Source: Mesorhizobium sp. WSM4313 (GTDB lineage: Bacteria > Pseudomonadota > Alphaproteobacteria > Rhizobiales > Rhizobiaceae). From it: a stretch of DNA of 64,000 bases. The translations under genes and the position numbers were made by a program. The notes below the pieces were generated by a model that made no database searches, had not been told where the DNA came from, and worked only from the letters and a program-made list of their open reading frames with translations. Location: positions 434,001 through 498,000 of the forward strand of contig NZ_NSFT01000003.1 of assembly GCF_002294725.1 (NCBI RefSeq), read 5' to 3'. Below are positions 9,106-19,409 of this stretch, piece by piece. Each line of letters begins with the position of its first letter. Positions within the stretch are counted from its first letter, which is position 1.

Positions 9106-9604
9106 TTATCCGCGCCAGGGTTTCAGGCGCGGCAGCCAGCCGGGCACGGCGCGGCGGTAGACCTCGTATTCTTCGCCATAGCGGTTGGCGAGCGTCGGCT
9201 CTTCATAGAGCTTGACGAAGGAGATCATCGCCGCCGCGGCGATGAGGCCGTAGGCCAGCACCGCCCAACTCGAAAAGATCAGCGCCTGGCCGAGGATGAT
9301 CGACAACACCGCCACATACATGGGATTGCGCACATGGCGGTAGACGCCGCCGACGATCAGTTTCTCGGTCGGCGCCACGGGAGCGGGCGTGCCCAGACCC
9401 TCGAGGGCAAAGCGGGCGAAGGCATGAAGCAGGATGGCGGCCGCTCCGATCACAAGAATCGAGCCCACAGCCACGAAGCCAGGCAGGGCCGACAGAGGTT
9501 TGCGATAGTGGTCGGTCAGCAGCCACGGCCAAGCCGGCGACGACGCCCGGCGCTGCGACTAGGAACAGCGCGCTGCCGGCGATTGCTGAAAAAGTTCGCA
9601 TCAT
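9106..9604 (-). pseudogene. Isoprenylcysteine methyltransferase (ICMT/PEMT) family gene, frameshifted
   Basis: Reading leftward from ATG 9604 the first frame gives MMRTFSAIAGSALFLVAAPG and a few more residues, then leaves frame close to 9530; the next frame resumes at once with PWLLTDHYRKPLSALPGF and continues through YRHVRNPMYVAVLSII and EEYEVYRRAVPGWLPR, the ICMT-family C-terminal signature. Joined, the two pieces make one ordinary four-to-five-helix membrane methyltransferase of about 165 residues. One extra base or two missing bases near 9530 therefore break the gene, unless this is an assembly error. A 122-codon piece could still be translated from an internal codon at 9474. A second intact ICMT-like gene lies at 13764. 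Confidence 0.75.
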
Positions 9605-9791
9605 CGGTCTCCTGCCGTAAAAATAAACTCGACCTGCCGAAATCGACATCATTTCGCCGACTCGCATATTTCTGAGCAAAATCGGCTCGGTTTGCTTTTA
9701 AGCAGTCGCTTTAGCGCCTGAAACGCGCCGGAATCGGCGACTTTTCTGGTCCTATGGCTTCGAGGAACAGGTTGGACCACAGCCTACGTCT

Positions 9792-9814
9792 TTTTGCATG
9801 CGTGTGTTGCAAAA
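9792..9814 (+). promoter_or_regulatory. LysR-type palindrome upstream of the AbcR-like sRNA
   Basis: TTTTGCA (9792-9798) and TGCAAAA (9808-9814) are perfect seven-base arms separated by nine bases. The centre lies about 55 bases before the inferred sRNA start, a normal place for an activating LysR protein. The neighbouring LsrB/VtlR-type gene is the natural candidate regulator; this is inference. Confidence 0.55.
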
Positions 9815-9820
9815 TAGATG

Positions 9821-9852
9821 CTTGTTTCTTGGGCATGATGAGCACATATATA
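9821..9852 (+). promoter_or_regulatory. Candidate promoter of the AbcR-like sRNA
   Basis: A CTTGTT element (9821-9826) is followed after about 18 bases by CATATA (9845-9850), resembling the alphaproteobacterial sigma-70 consensus. Transcription would begin near 9858, just before the first sRNA stem. Confidence 0.5.
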
Positions 9853-9857
9853 GTCGT

Positions 9858-9972
9858 ATCTCCGGGGCGCGTTCTCCTCCCATTAGCGCCCTCGAGTGTT
9901 CCCCTCTGGAGGTTAGCCTTAATCGGCACTTCCAATCAAACTCAGCCGGATCTTTATTGATCCGGCTTTTTT
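9858..9972 (+). ncRNA. abcR: AbcR-like (alpha-r15 family) small regulatory RNA
   Basis: About 115 nucleotides. Stem one is GGGCGC (9865-9870) with GCGCCC (9886-9891), presenting a loop that contains CTCCTCCC, an anti-Shine-Dalgarno sequence. A single-stranded GTTCCCCTCTGG follows, a second pyrimidine-rich targeting motif, and the RNA ends with a perfect nine-pair terminator and six T residues. Size, loop motif, terminator and location near an LsrB/VtlR-type gene all fit the Hfq-dependent AbcR RNAs that repress ABC-transporter mRNAs in Rhizobiales. Recognition is from remembered family features; the transcript ends are inferred. Confidence 0.75.
9944..9972 (+). terminator. Intrinsic terminator of the AbcR-like sRNA
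   Basis: AGCCGGATC (9944-9952) pairs perfectly with GATCCGGCT (9959-9967) around a six-base loop, followed by a run of T to 9972. This is the strongest intrinsic terminator in the window. Confidence 0.9.
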
Positions 9973-10028
9973 GTTGCCCGCATGCCTTCGAGCCGGCAAG
10001 AAAACGACTGAATCCACCGCGTAACAGT

Positions 10029-10053
10029 GACATGTAACATCGGGTAACATGTC
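10029..10053 (+). promoter_or_regulatory. Palindrome GACATGT-N11-ACATGTC
   Basis: Perfect seven-base arms at 10029-10035 and 10047-10053 with an eleven-base spacer, the spacing of a LysR-type box. It lies just upstream of a second structured RNA candidate. It differs in sequence from the palindrome at 9792, so a different regulator is possible. Confidence 0.45.
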
Positions 10054-10063
10054 GCAGACCCAC

Positions 10064-10247
10064 TCTATCGTTTAAGTAGACGATAGGACGCGGTTGGTCG
10101 GTTCGGGAGATGGGGGCATCACTCGAAAGACCGGGCTCAGGCAAGCACCGCGTCCGAACCTTTTTACGGATGCGGCGGGCCAGCCGTTGCCTCCCAGGAG
10201 AACGGTCCGCAATAGGAACGGCGTCCGGATCATCCGGACGCCGCTTT
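10064..10247 (+). ncRNA. Candidate structured RNA, family not recognised
   Basis: No protein frame is convincing, but pairing is dense. CTATCG/CGATAG (10065-10070 with 10081-10086); a nine-pair stem GGACGCGGT (10086-10094) with ACCGCGTCC (10147-10155) enclosing nested GGTC/GACC, TTCG/CGAA and GATG/CATC pairs; CCGTT (10184-10188) with AACGG (10201-10205) closing a loop that shows CCTCCC; and a twelve-base palindrome CGGCGTCCGGAT / ATCCGGACGCCG (10219-10243) followed by CTTTC. A competing pairing GGTTCGG (10100-10106) with CCGAACC (10154-10160) runs into TTTTT, so an earlier end near 10165 is possible. It may be a second sRNA in tandem with the AbcR-like one. Confidence 0.5.
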
Positions 10248-10341
10248 CATATCTCCAACAGAAGCCTGCCAGCAGGTCGACCTGCTCGTGCGTTTCACCG
10301 TTTCACGGAAACGGCGAACCGCACTATCTCCTTGTTCTTTC

Positions 10342-10384
10342 GCAATTCCGCACGGAAAACCGCTCACACTTTTCCCGGAATTGC
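10342..10384. repeat. Rhizobial palindromic repeat (GCAATTCC type)
   Basis: GCAATTCC (10342-10349) and GGAATTGC (10377-10384) enclose ACGGAAAACCGCT and ACACTTTTCCC. The same pattern recurs at 45310. It abuts the stop codon of the EF-G paralogue and may serve as its terminator. Confidence 0.65.
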
Positions 10385-10385
10385 T

Positions 10386-12434
10386 CTAGGCCGCTTTGCC
10401 GTTGGCGTTCATCGCTTCGTCGGCCAGCCGGCCGGTGAGCTCGGCCATGTGATCGAAAGTGGCCTTGTAGCTGGCGACGCCGGCAGTGGCCGAGCGCAGC
10501 TCGATGATCAGGTCACCGATCTCGGCCTGCGGCATGGTCGCCTCGACCACGTCCCAGCCCGGCCAGTCCGGCCTTGCGTCATAGCCGAGGATCTGGCCGC
10601 GCCGCTGCGGGATCAGCGCGATGATCTTCGAGGTGGCATCCGAGGGCGTGACGATCTCGACCTTCATGATCGGCTCAAGCAGGACCGGCGAACAGGCGGC
10701 CATGCCTTCCTTCATCGCGAGCTTCGCCGCCATCTGGAAGGCCATGTCGGAGGAATCGACCGCGTGGTAGGAACCATCCGACAGATTGACGGCGACATCG
10801 ACGACCGGAAAGCCGAGCGGGCCTGTCTTCAGATAGTCGCGAATGCCGGTCTCCACCGATTGGATATAGGTTTTCGGCACCACGCCGCCGGTGATGGTGT
10901 CGGAGAACTGGAAGCCGGACCCGCGCGGCAGCGGCTTGATCTCGATCACCACGTCGCCGAACTGGCCGTGGCCGCCGGACTGCTTCTTGTGGCGGCCACG
11001 CTGTTGCGCCGATTTGCGGATCGTCTCCCGGTAAGGCACCGCCGGGGTATGGCCCTCGATCGGGATCTGGTTCTTGCCTTCGAGGCGCTCGCGCACCACG
11101 CGCAGATGCATCTCGCCGTGCCCAGACAGGACGGTCTCGGCGGAATCCTGGTTGTGGCGCAGGCTGAGCGATGGATCTTCCTCGGCAAGCCGCTGGATCG
11201 CCGCCGACATCTTGACCTCGTCCTTGCGCTCCTTGGGGCGAAGCGCGAAGGCGAAGACCGGCTGCGGCGGCTCCAGCGTGACCAATGGCCGGATGCCGCC
11301 CTTGGCCGAGCTCAGCGTCTGGCCGGTCTTGACGTTGTCGAGCTTGCCAAGCGCAACCGTGTCGCCCGCCTTGGCGGATGTCAGCTTCGACTGGTCCTTG
11401 CCGAGCATCCTGTAGATGCCGGAAACCTTCGCCGTGTCGCCGTTGGAAAGGAAGAGCTCGGCTGCGTCGGCCAGTTGGCCCGAGAGCACGCGCGACACCG
11501 AAAGCTTGCCGCCATGCGCGGTGTGAATGGTCTTCATCACCTGCACTACCGTCTGGCCGTCCGGCGCGCCAAGGCGCTTCCGCGTCGCCTCGACATCCGG
11601 CGCGTCATGGCGGATGGCTTTCAACAGGCGCAGCACGCCGTTGCCCTTCTCGGCCGTGCCGATCAGCACCGGCGTCACCGCGCCGGCGCGCAGATCGGCC
11701 GAGAGATCGTCGAAGATAGCGTCCTTCGGCGGCTCGATCTCCTCCAGCAATTGCTCCATCAGGTGATCGTCATGATCGGCGAGCGTCTCCAGCATGGAGA
11801 AACGGGCTTCCAGCTCGCGCGCCTTGTCGTCGTTCGGGATCTCGGCAACCTGGCTCTCGGCGTATTCGCGATAGATGTAGGCGCGTTCCAGCGCCAGATC
11901 GATCGAGCCGATGACGATGCCGTCCTTGCGCACCGGAATCTGGCGCAGCAGCAACGGTACCGTGCTTGCCGGCTGCAGCATCTTCAGCGTCTCGCGCACG
12001 CCCGCGACCGCCTTGTCGACCTTGTTGAGGAACAGGATGCGCGGAATGGCGAGATCGTCGAGCTTGCGCATGATGAGCTGCAGCGCCGGGATCTTCTTCT
12101 CATCGGCCTCGGCGACGACGACCGCGAGGTCGCAAGCGGCAAGCACGGGTTCGGCCTCGAAGGCAAATTCGATCGAGCCGGGGCAGTCGACGAAAGTGAT
12201 CTGCTCGCCCATGAAATCGGTGGTGGCGAAGGTCGCCTCGACGCTCATGGCGTGGGCGCGTGCCTCCGGCGAATGGTCGGAAACGGTGTTGCCCGATGAA
12301 ACTGGTGACTGGCGGGGAATGGCGCCCGTGCGGGCGAGGATGGCTTCGAGAAGTGTCGTTTTACCGCTTGCGAAGGGACCGACTATGGCAATGCATTTCG
12401 GTCCCGTGCGTCGTCCTCCGGCGCGAGTACCCAT
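10386..12434 (-). CDS. Elongation factor G-like GTPase (EF-G paralogue)
   Basis: 682 residues with all EF-G domains in order: GTP-binding domain (1-270), domain II, domains III-V ending with MPQAEIGDLIIELRSATAG. The P-loop is GPFASGKTT (19-27) instead of the usual GHVDAGKTT, and the G3 motif is DCPGS (83-87), where canonical EF-G has DTPGH, so the catalytic histidine is a serine. Switch I is also unlike the canonical form; NKVD (G4) is intact. These changes mark a paralogue and not the main translocase. A GTGGAGGTT ribosome site precedes ATG 12434. Its role in translation or stress is unknown; the true fusA is presumably elsewhere. Confidence 0.85.
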   Translation of the reverse strand: MGTRAGGRRTGPKCIAIVGPFASGKTTLLEAILARTGAIPRQSPVSSGNTVSDHSPEARAHAMSVEATFATTDFMGEQITFVDCPGSIEFAFEAEPVLAACDLAVVVAEADEKKIPALQLIMRKLDDLAIPRILFLNKVDKAVAGVRETLKMLQPASTVPLLLRQIPVRKDGIVIGSIDLALERAYIYREYAESQVAEIPNDDKARELEARFSMLETLADHDDHLMEQLLEEIEPPKDAIFDDLSADLRAGAVTPVLIGTAEKGNGVLRLLKAIRHDAPDVEATRKRLGAPDGQTVVQVMKTIHTAHGGKLSVSRVLSGQLADAAELFLSNGDTAKVSGIYRMLGKDQSKLTSAKAGDTVALGKLDNVKTGQTLSSAKGGIRPLVTLEPPQPVFAFALRPKERKDEVKMSAAIQRLAEEDPSLSLRHNQDSAETVLSGHGEMHLRVVRERLEGKNQIPIEGHTPAVPYRETIRKSAQQRGRHKKQSGGHGQFGDVVIEIKPLPRGSGFQFSDTITGGVVPKTYIQSVETGIRDYLKTGPLGFPVVDVAVNLSDGSYHAVDSSDMAFQMAAKLAMKEGMAACSPVLLEPIMKVEIVTPSDATSKIIALIPQRRGQILGYDARPDWPGWDVVEATMPQAEIGDLIIELRSATAGVASYKATFDHMAELTGRLADEAMNANGKAA

Positions 12435-12467
12435 GGCTGAACCTCCACTCAGGCGTTTCCCAAGAGA

Positions 12468-12506
12468 GCGATCAGCAAAAGTGGAAACCGGTTTGCGTCC
12501 GATCGC
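12468..12506. repeat. Rhizobial palindrome (AAAAGTGGAAACCGG type)
   Basis: GCGATC (12468-12473) and GATCGC (12501-12506) flank AAAAGTGGAAACCGGTTT. The same core reappears at 61814-61830 and is a common interspersed element in this group of bacteria. Confidence 0.6.
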
Positions 12507-12553
12507 ACCCTATGCAGAGCGGCGGCCGGCCTGTTCGGCCGTCGCGGGCGGGT

Positions 12554-12671
12554 TTTCACCTCTTCCCAAAACCATCGTCACACGGGTTTGTCGGGAGGGC
12601 AAGAAAAATAGGACGTTCGCCGGCTTGGGTTTCGTCAGGTCGCGATTTCCTGTTTGTCAGCCCGTGAGGGC
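12554..12671. repeat. Interspersed repeat of about 115 bases, copy A
   Basis: Shares most bases with 14698-14812, including CACCTCTTCCCAAAACCATC and GGACGTTCGCCGGCTTGGG, with a few substitutions and small gaps. It occupies most of the 322-base gap between the EF-G paralogue and the hydrolase; the rest of that gap holds the palindrome at 12468 and no gene. Confidence 0.75.
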
Positions 12672-12756
12672 AAGACCGCAGCCGCTAAAAGCCAAGCCGG
12701 CACCGGCCAATTGGGCCGTCCGCGAGAAGCCGGAATCGGAAGATGTCAATAAAGGC

Positions 12757-13614
12757 TCAGCCGGCCTCAGTTCGGCGCACCGGCATGACTGCGCTCTGCT
12801 TCACTACCTTCTCGGCAAAGCGTGACAGCAGCGGATTGAATAGGTCCGGCTTTTCCCAGAAAGGTGCATGGCCGGCGCCGGATATGACATGGCACCGTTC
12901 CCACAGCGAGGCGTAGGCCACTGTCTCGAAGTAGCTCAGCCGCACGAGCGGGTCATGCTCCCCATTGATCACCGCGACCGGGAAGGGGGCATTCTCGACC
13001 ACCTGCTTCTGGTCGGCGCCCTTGCCGGCAAACATGCCGAATGCCACGCCCGAGCGCAGCCTGCCGTCGGTGCGCCTTATGGCCTCGCGGAAAGACGGAC
13101 TTGCGCTGCCGCCGAAGCAAAACGCCTCAAAGCGCTCGATGTCGCGTTCGGAGTAAACTTTCTTGGAGGTGAGCAGCATGTCCCAGTTGGCATGAAAGCC
13201 ACGCAGCATGCCGAGCGGCCCCCTCGACACCGGCGGCGCCCCGGTCAACACCAGACCGTTCACCGCGTGATGGAAGCTGGCAAGTTCAATCGCTACATGG
13301 CCGCCAAGCGACCAGCCGAAGATGATGGCGTGGCCGATGTTGAGGGCATCGAGAAGGCGGGCTGTGGTCTGGGCGAGGCCGGTGATCGTATAGGTTGCGG
13401 CCGGGTCGCGAGCATCGGAGGAGTCGCCATGGCCGGGAAGGTCGAAAGCGATCAGCCGGTGGGCATCGGCGAGCGGACTGTCGAACTGACGCGCAAAGAC
13501 GGCGCGCGAACTGCCCGAGCCGTGGATCATGACGATGGGCATGCCGGAACCAGACGACTGGCTGAGGCGCAAATCAGCCTGCGGCGTACGGATTGTGTGG
13601 TCAGTGACGCTCAT
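12757..13614 (-). CDS. Alpha/beta-fold hydrolase
   Basis: 285 residues. The oxyanion-hole HGSGSS motif follows the second strand (MIHGSGSSRAVFARQF), the nucleophile elbow is GWSLGGH (Ser in GxSxG), a late aspartate is in INGEHDPLVRL, and the catalytic histidine in ISGAGHAPFWEKPD. This is the architecture of esterases, haloperoxidase-like and C-C hydrolases; the reaction cannot be narrowed. No signal peptide, so cytoplasmic. It stands alone, divergent from the ICMT-family gene at 13764 and leftward toward the EF-G paralogue. Confidence 0.88.
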   Translation of the reverse strand: MSVTDHTIRTPQADLRLSQSSGSGMPIVMIHGSGSSRAVFARQFDSPLADAHRLIAFDLPGHGDSSDARDPAATYTITGLAQTTARLLDALNIGHAIIFGWSLGGHVAIELASFHHAVNGLVLTGAPPVSRGPLGMLRGFHANWDMLLTSKKVYSERDIERFEAFCFGGSASPSFREAIRRTDGRLRSGVAFGMFAGKGADQKQVVENAPFPVAVINGEHDPLVRLSYFETVAYASLWERCHVISGAGHAPFWEKPDLFNPLLSRFAEKVVKQSAVMPVRRTEAG

Positions 13615-13763
13615 GCTGGATTAGATCCTCGGATGTGGCTGGTGGCCAACATCGCATCCGGGGCTCTATATCTTCTTTAAGCATGTGGTTAAGAGAGGGT
13701 TCCTGGAAATAAGCGGCCGGCGTGGCTACCGGCTGGATGGCAGCACCGGCGGAAACCCCCACG

Positions 13764-14797
<1,034 letters not shown>

Positions 14798-14812
<15 letters not shown>

Positions 14813-16327
14813 GAGCGGTTCGCGGGCGGCGGCACATAACGCGCTTGCCTTGTCGCGCGGCGCCGGCCTGCCGAAGAAATAGCCCTGGAAGCGGCTGCAG
14901 CCGGCCGTCCGGGCAAGCGCGAATTCCTCCGCGGTTTCGACGCCTTCCGCGACGATGGCGATGTCCTGGATGCGGGCGATCTGCGCAAGCGCAGACACGA
15001 AGATCTGCGCCACCTGGTCGTGGGCGAGGCTGCGGATATAGGAGCGATCGATCTTGACGCTGTCGATGGGCAGCGACTTCAGGTAGTTGAAGCCGCAATG
15101 GCCGGTGCCGAAGTCGTCGAGGGCGATGTGGAAGCCGAGGCCGCGCAGTGCCTCGAGGCGCCTGAGAACCTCGGGCGTCGCGGCCGTCGCCACCGTCTCG
15201 GTGATCTCGATGATGAACTGCGACGCGGACCGGCCGGTCTCGCGCAGGACCCGGTCGCACATCGTCACGATCTCGTCGCGCTTCAGCTGCTCGCCGGAGA
15301 CGTTGATCGAGATGCGCCGTCCGGGAAAATGCCCGATATCGGCGCAGGCCCGCTTGAAGACCCATTCGCCGATCATGTCGATCAGCGTCGAACGCTCGGC
15401 GATCGGGATGAATTCCGACGGCGAGATCAAGCTGCGCACGGGATGACGCCAGCGGATCAATCCTTCCAGTGCGTCGACCGAGCCGTCGGGATCGACGATC
15501 GGCTGGTAGTGCAGTTCCAATTCGCCGAGATAGATTGCGGCGCGCAGCTCGCGTTCCACCAGCCGGCGATAGCGTTTGTCAGACAGCATCTCCTCGTCGA
15601 AAACGGTGACGCGGCCGCGGCCGCCCGCCTTGCTCTCGTAGAGCGCGAGATCGGCCAGCAGCATCAATTCAGTGCCGTTCGAAGCGTGCAACGGCGCGAG
15701 CGCGACGCCCACCGAGATCGACAGGGGAATGATCTTGCCTTCATGTCTCTTGCCGGCCCGCATCGCATGCAGCAGCCGGCGCGCGTCCTTGCCGATACTG
15801 GCGACGTCGCCATGCGGAACCATGATGCCGAACTCGTCGCCGCCGAGCCGGCCGATGACGCCGTCCTCGAAGATGCGCTGCGCTTCCGCGACCAGATGCG
15901 CCAGCGCCAGATCGCCGAACTGATGGCCGAATGTATCGTTGAGCTGCTTGAAATGATCGAGGTCGATCAAAAGCAGGCTTGCCTGGCGGCGATTGCGCGA
16001 GCCGCTCAGCCAATCGCCCAACGCTTCGATGAAGTAGCGCCGGGTCATGGCGCCTGTCATGGCATCGACAGTGAGGAAGCGATGCTTCTCGGCCTCGGCG
16101 TCCGCCGCCGATTGCAGGCGCTGGACGATGTTCGAGCGCATATATATCAACACCAGAAGCGCCAATAAGGTCGAAGTCACCGACACCGCGAGCGCGCCGG
16201 CGCGGGAGGCGTTCTCCGTCAGCGCGAAAGCCGCAAGCCCGGTGGTGGCGATGCTCATCACGAGCAACGCCTGGATGCCGCGATAGATACGGCCGCTGTG
16301 ATCTTTGATTGTCGCCAAGATACTCAT
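14798..16327 (-). CDS. Membrane-bound GGDEF-EAL cyclic-di-GMP enzyme
   Basis: 509 residues. Two hydrophobic segments (about 18-36 and 45-62) anchor the protein in the inner membrane without a large periplasmic domain. The diguanylate cyclase domain has an intact RLGGDEFGI motif (GGDEF at 162-166); an RxxD inhibitory site upstream is not evident. The phosphodiesterase domain has EGL (288-290) for EAL, SINVSG, IIEITET, ALDDFGTGH, VKIDRS and VAEGVETAEE, so its metal and catalytic residues look complete. Net activity cannot be predicted. It is divergent from a cupin gene across 298 bases. The last codons fall within the interspersed repeat. Confidence 0.92.
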
Positions 16328-16625
16328 GTCCGCGCCCCCACAGCACGCGACATGGCTAGGACCTCAGCCGTTAAGAAACGCTGAGCTTGGCCGCTGCCTG
16401 GATCTATTCCTTTGCCGCTGAGTGGAGATCGCGATTTTATGGTTTAAAAGCAACTGTTTGTGACAGTTCTCTGACATTCTAATGCTGCAATCCGCCCGCT
16501 GCGCGAATGAGAAATCGAGGTTGCCGCCCGGCAACGGCTCAAAGCCAGTTGCAACGGTCTCCCGACGAGGTGAAACTACCGCGTGAGACGCCGGGCGGGG
16601 CGCTTTGTTCGAGAGGATCTGAACG

Positions 16626-17021
16626 ATGAAGCTCATTGCGTGCGGCAGCGTGCCGACGATCATCGCGCCGGAGACATATTTCACCGGGCGGGTGCTGCAG
16701 ACGCCGATCATCGAGAAAGAGGCGCCGGCGCGGCTGAGGGCGACGCTGGTCAGCTTCGAGCCCGGCGCGCGCACCCATTGGCACACGCATCCGCTTGGAC
16801 AGACGCTCTATGTCACCGCCGGCGCCGGCCTGGCGCAAAGCTGGGGCGGCCCCGTGCAGAAGATCAGGGCAGGGGATGTCGTTTCCTTCGCGCCGGGCGA
16901 AAAGCACTGGCATGGCGCCGGCCGGAAAACCGCCATGACACACATCGCCATGCAGGAGGCGCTGGACGGCGTCCACGCCGACTGGCTGGAGCAGGTTTCC
17001 GACGAGCAATATGGCAGCTGA
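16626..17021 (+). CDS. Small cupin-domain protein
   Basis: 131 residues forming one cupin barrel. Motif one contains THWHTHPLGQTLYVTAG with the two metal-binding histidines, motif two contains APGEKHWHGAG with the last histidine, so a metal site is likely. GAGAGGATC lies before the ATG. Small cupins of this type include quercetinase-like and isomerase members; no substrate can be assigned. It ends at a bidirectional terminator shared with the convergent aminotransferase gene. Confidence 0.88.
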   Translation: MKLIACGSVPTIIAPETYFTGRVLQTPIIEKEAPARLRATLVSFEPGARTHWHTHPLGQTLYVTAGAGLAQSWGGPVQKIRAGDVVSFAPGEKHWHGAGRKTAMTHIAMQEALDGVHADWLEQVSDEQYGS

Positions 17022-17033
17022 TCGGCGTCCAGG

Positions 17034-17060
17034 AAAAACCCGGCGCGGCGCCGGGTTTTT
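17034..17060. terminator. Bidirectional intrinsic terminator
   Basis: ACCCGGCGC and GCGCCGGGT form a stem flanked by AAAAA on the left and TTTTT on the right, so it can end transcription of the cupin gene rightward and of the aminotransferase gene leftward. Confidence 0.9.
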
Positions 17061-17084
17061 CTTGCTGGCCGGCCGGGCGGCCGA

Positions 17085-18335
<1,251 letters not shown>

Positions 18336-18506
18336 TCATGTCGCATCATGGCGCGGAGCGCAAGCATTGTGCGATGAGCCAGAGGTCAAGGAGGCGTGAC
18401 CAAAGTCAGCCTGCGTGAGCGGCAACGCTAAATTCATCAACGGCCGGTAAACCCTTGGCTGGCAGGATCGCAGATCGGATTGCGACTATTCGCGGAGCGA
18501 GAAACC

Positions 18507-19409
18507 TTGTCGCGCAGCATCGGGCTCGCCCACATCATCCGTCATGATGACGGCACCTCGACCGGTGTCTGGGGTATCTATACGTTGCAGAGCGCGTTCC
18601 AGCCGATCTTCGCCTTCAAGGAGGGCAAGCTCTCGGTCGCCGCTTTCGAAGGGCTGATCCGGCCGTTCCGCGATGGCGAGCCGCAGTCGCCGGGGACATT
18701 TTTCGGCACCTGCCCGGCGGCCGACCGGCTGCATATCGAGGCGCTGACGCGCACGCTGCATCTTCTGAACGCCGGCGCCTGCCTGCCGCAAGAGGCCTCT
18801 ATCTTCGTCAATTTCGACCCGTCGGTCTTCACCGATCGCCACATCGCCGACAAGGCCCTGCGCGACATGCGGCTGGTGCTGCATGAAGCCGGCATCGATC
18901 CGCGCCGCATCGTCTGCGAGGTCACCGAGCAGAAATCGGCTTCGCAGGAAGCGCTCTACGGTTTTGTCGAGGCGCTGAGGGCCAATGGCTTCAGCATCGC
19001 GGTGGACGACTATGGCGCCGATGAATCCGACATCAACCGGATCAAGGAACTCAAGCCAGACATCGTCAAATTCGATGCGAATTGGATCACCCATCTGATG
19101 GAGTCCGGCGCCGGCTTCGCCTTACTGACGGCGATGGTGCAAAGTTTCGAGAACCAGAGCATCCGCACCGTCTTCGAAGGTATCGAGGAAGGCTGGCAGT
19201 TGGAGCTCGCCGAGAGGTCCGGCGCCTCCATGGTGCAGGGCTATGTGCTTGCCCGGCCGGAGCTTGCCCCCACCAGCTTTCGCGTCTTCGGCAAGGGCGC
19301 GCAGCAGCCTTCGAGCGAAGACAGCAAGGCACCGGCCGCCGCAAGCCCGGCGGCCCCAACGCTGCACGGACGGCCGGCAAGGGTGTTCGGGCGCAAGGTC
19401 GCGCCATGA
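18507..19409 (+). CDS. EAL-domain protein (cyclic-di-GMP phosphodiesterase)
   Basis: 300 residues from a TTG at 18507, chosen because GGAG sits nine bases upstream; another TTG at 18480 has no such site and there is no ATG. It is an EAL domain on its own. Key segments are present: FEGLIRP (EAL variant), FVNFDP, CEVTEQ, VDDYGADESD, VKFD and FEGIEE, so hydrolysis of c-di-GMP is plausible. A proline/alanine-rich tail of about 35 residues follows. No membrane segment or sensor domain is visible. The stop overlaps the next EAL gene in an ATGA junction. Confidence 0.87.
   Translation: MSRSIGLAHIIRHDDGTSTGVWGIYTLQSAFQPIFAFKEGKLSVAAFEGLIRPFRDGEPQSPGTFFGTCPAADRLHIEALTRTLHLLNAGACLPQEASIFVNFDPSVFTDRHIADKALRDMRLVLHEAGIDPRRIVCEVTEQKSASQEALYGFVEALRANGFSIAVDDYGADESDINRIKELKPDIVKFDANWITHLMESGAGFALLTAMVQSFENQSIRTVFEGIEEGWQLELAERSGASMVQGYVLARPELAPTSFRVFGKGAQQPSSEDSKAPAAASPAAPTLHGRPARVFGRKVAP

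Noticed and set aside
10110-12299. 729-codon open frame on the plus strand opposite the EF-G paralogue
   Set aside because: Antisense shadow; the leftward frame has full EF-G domain structure.
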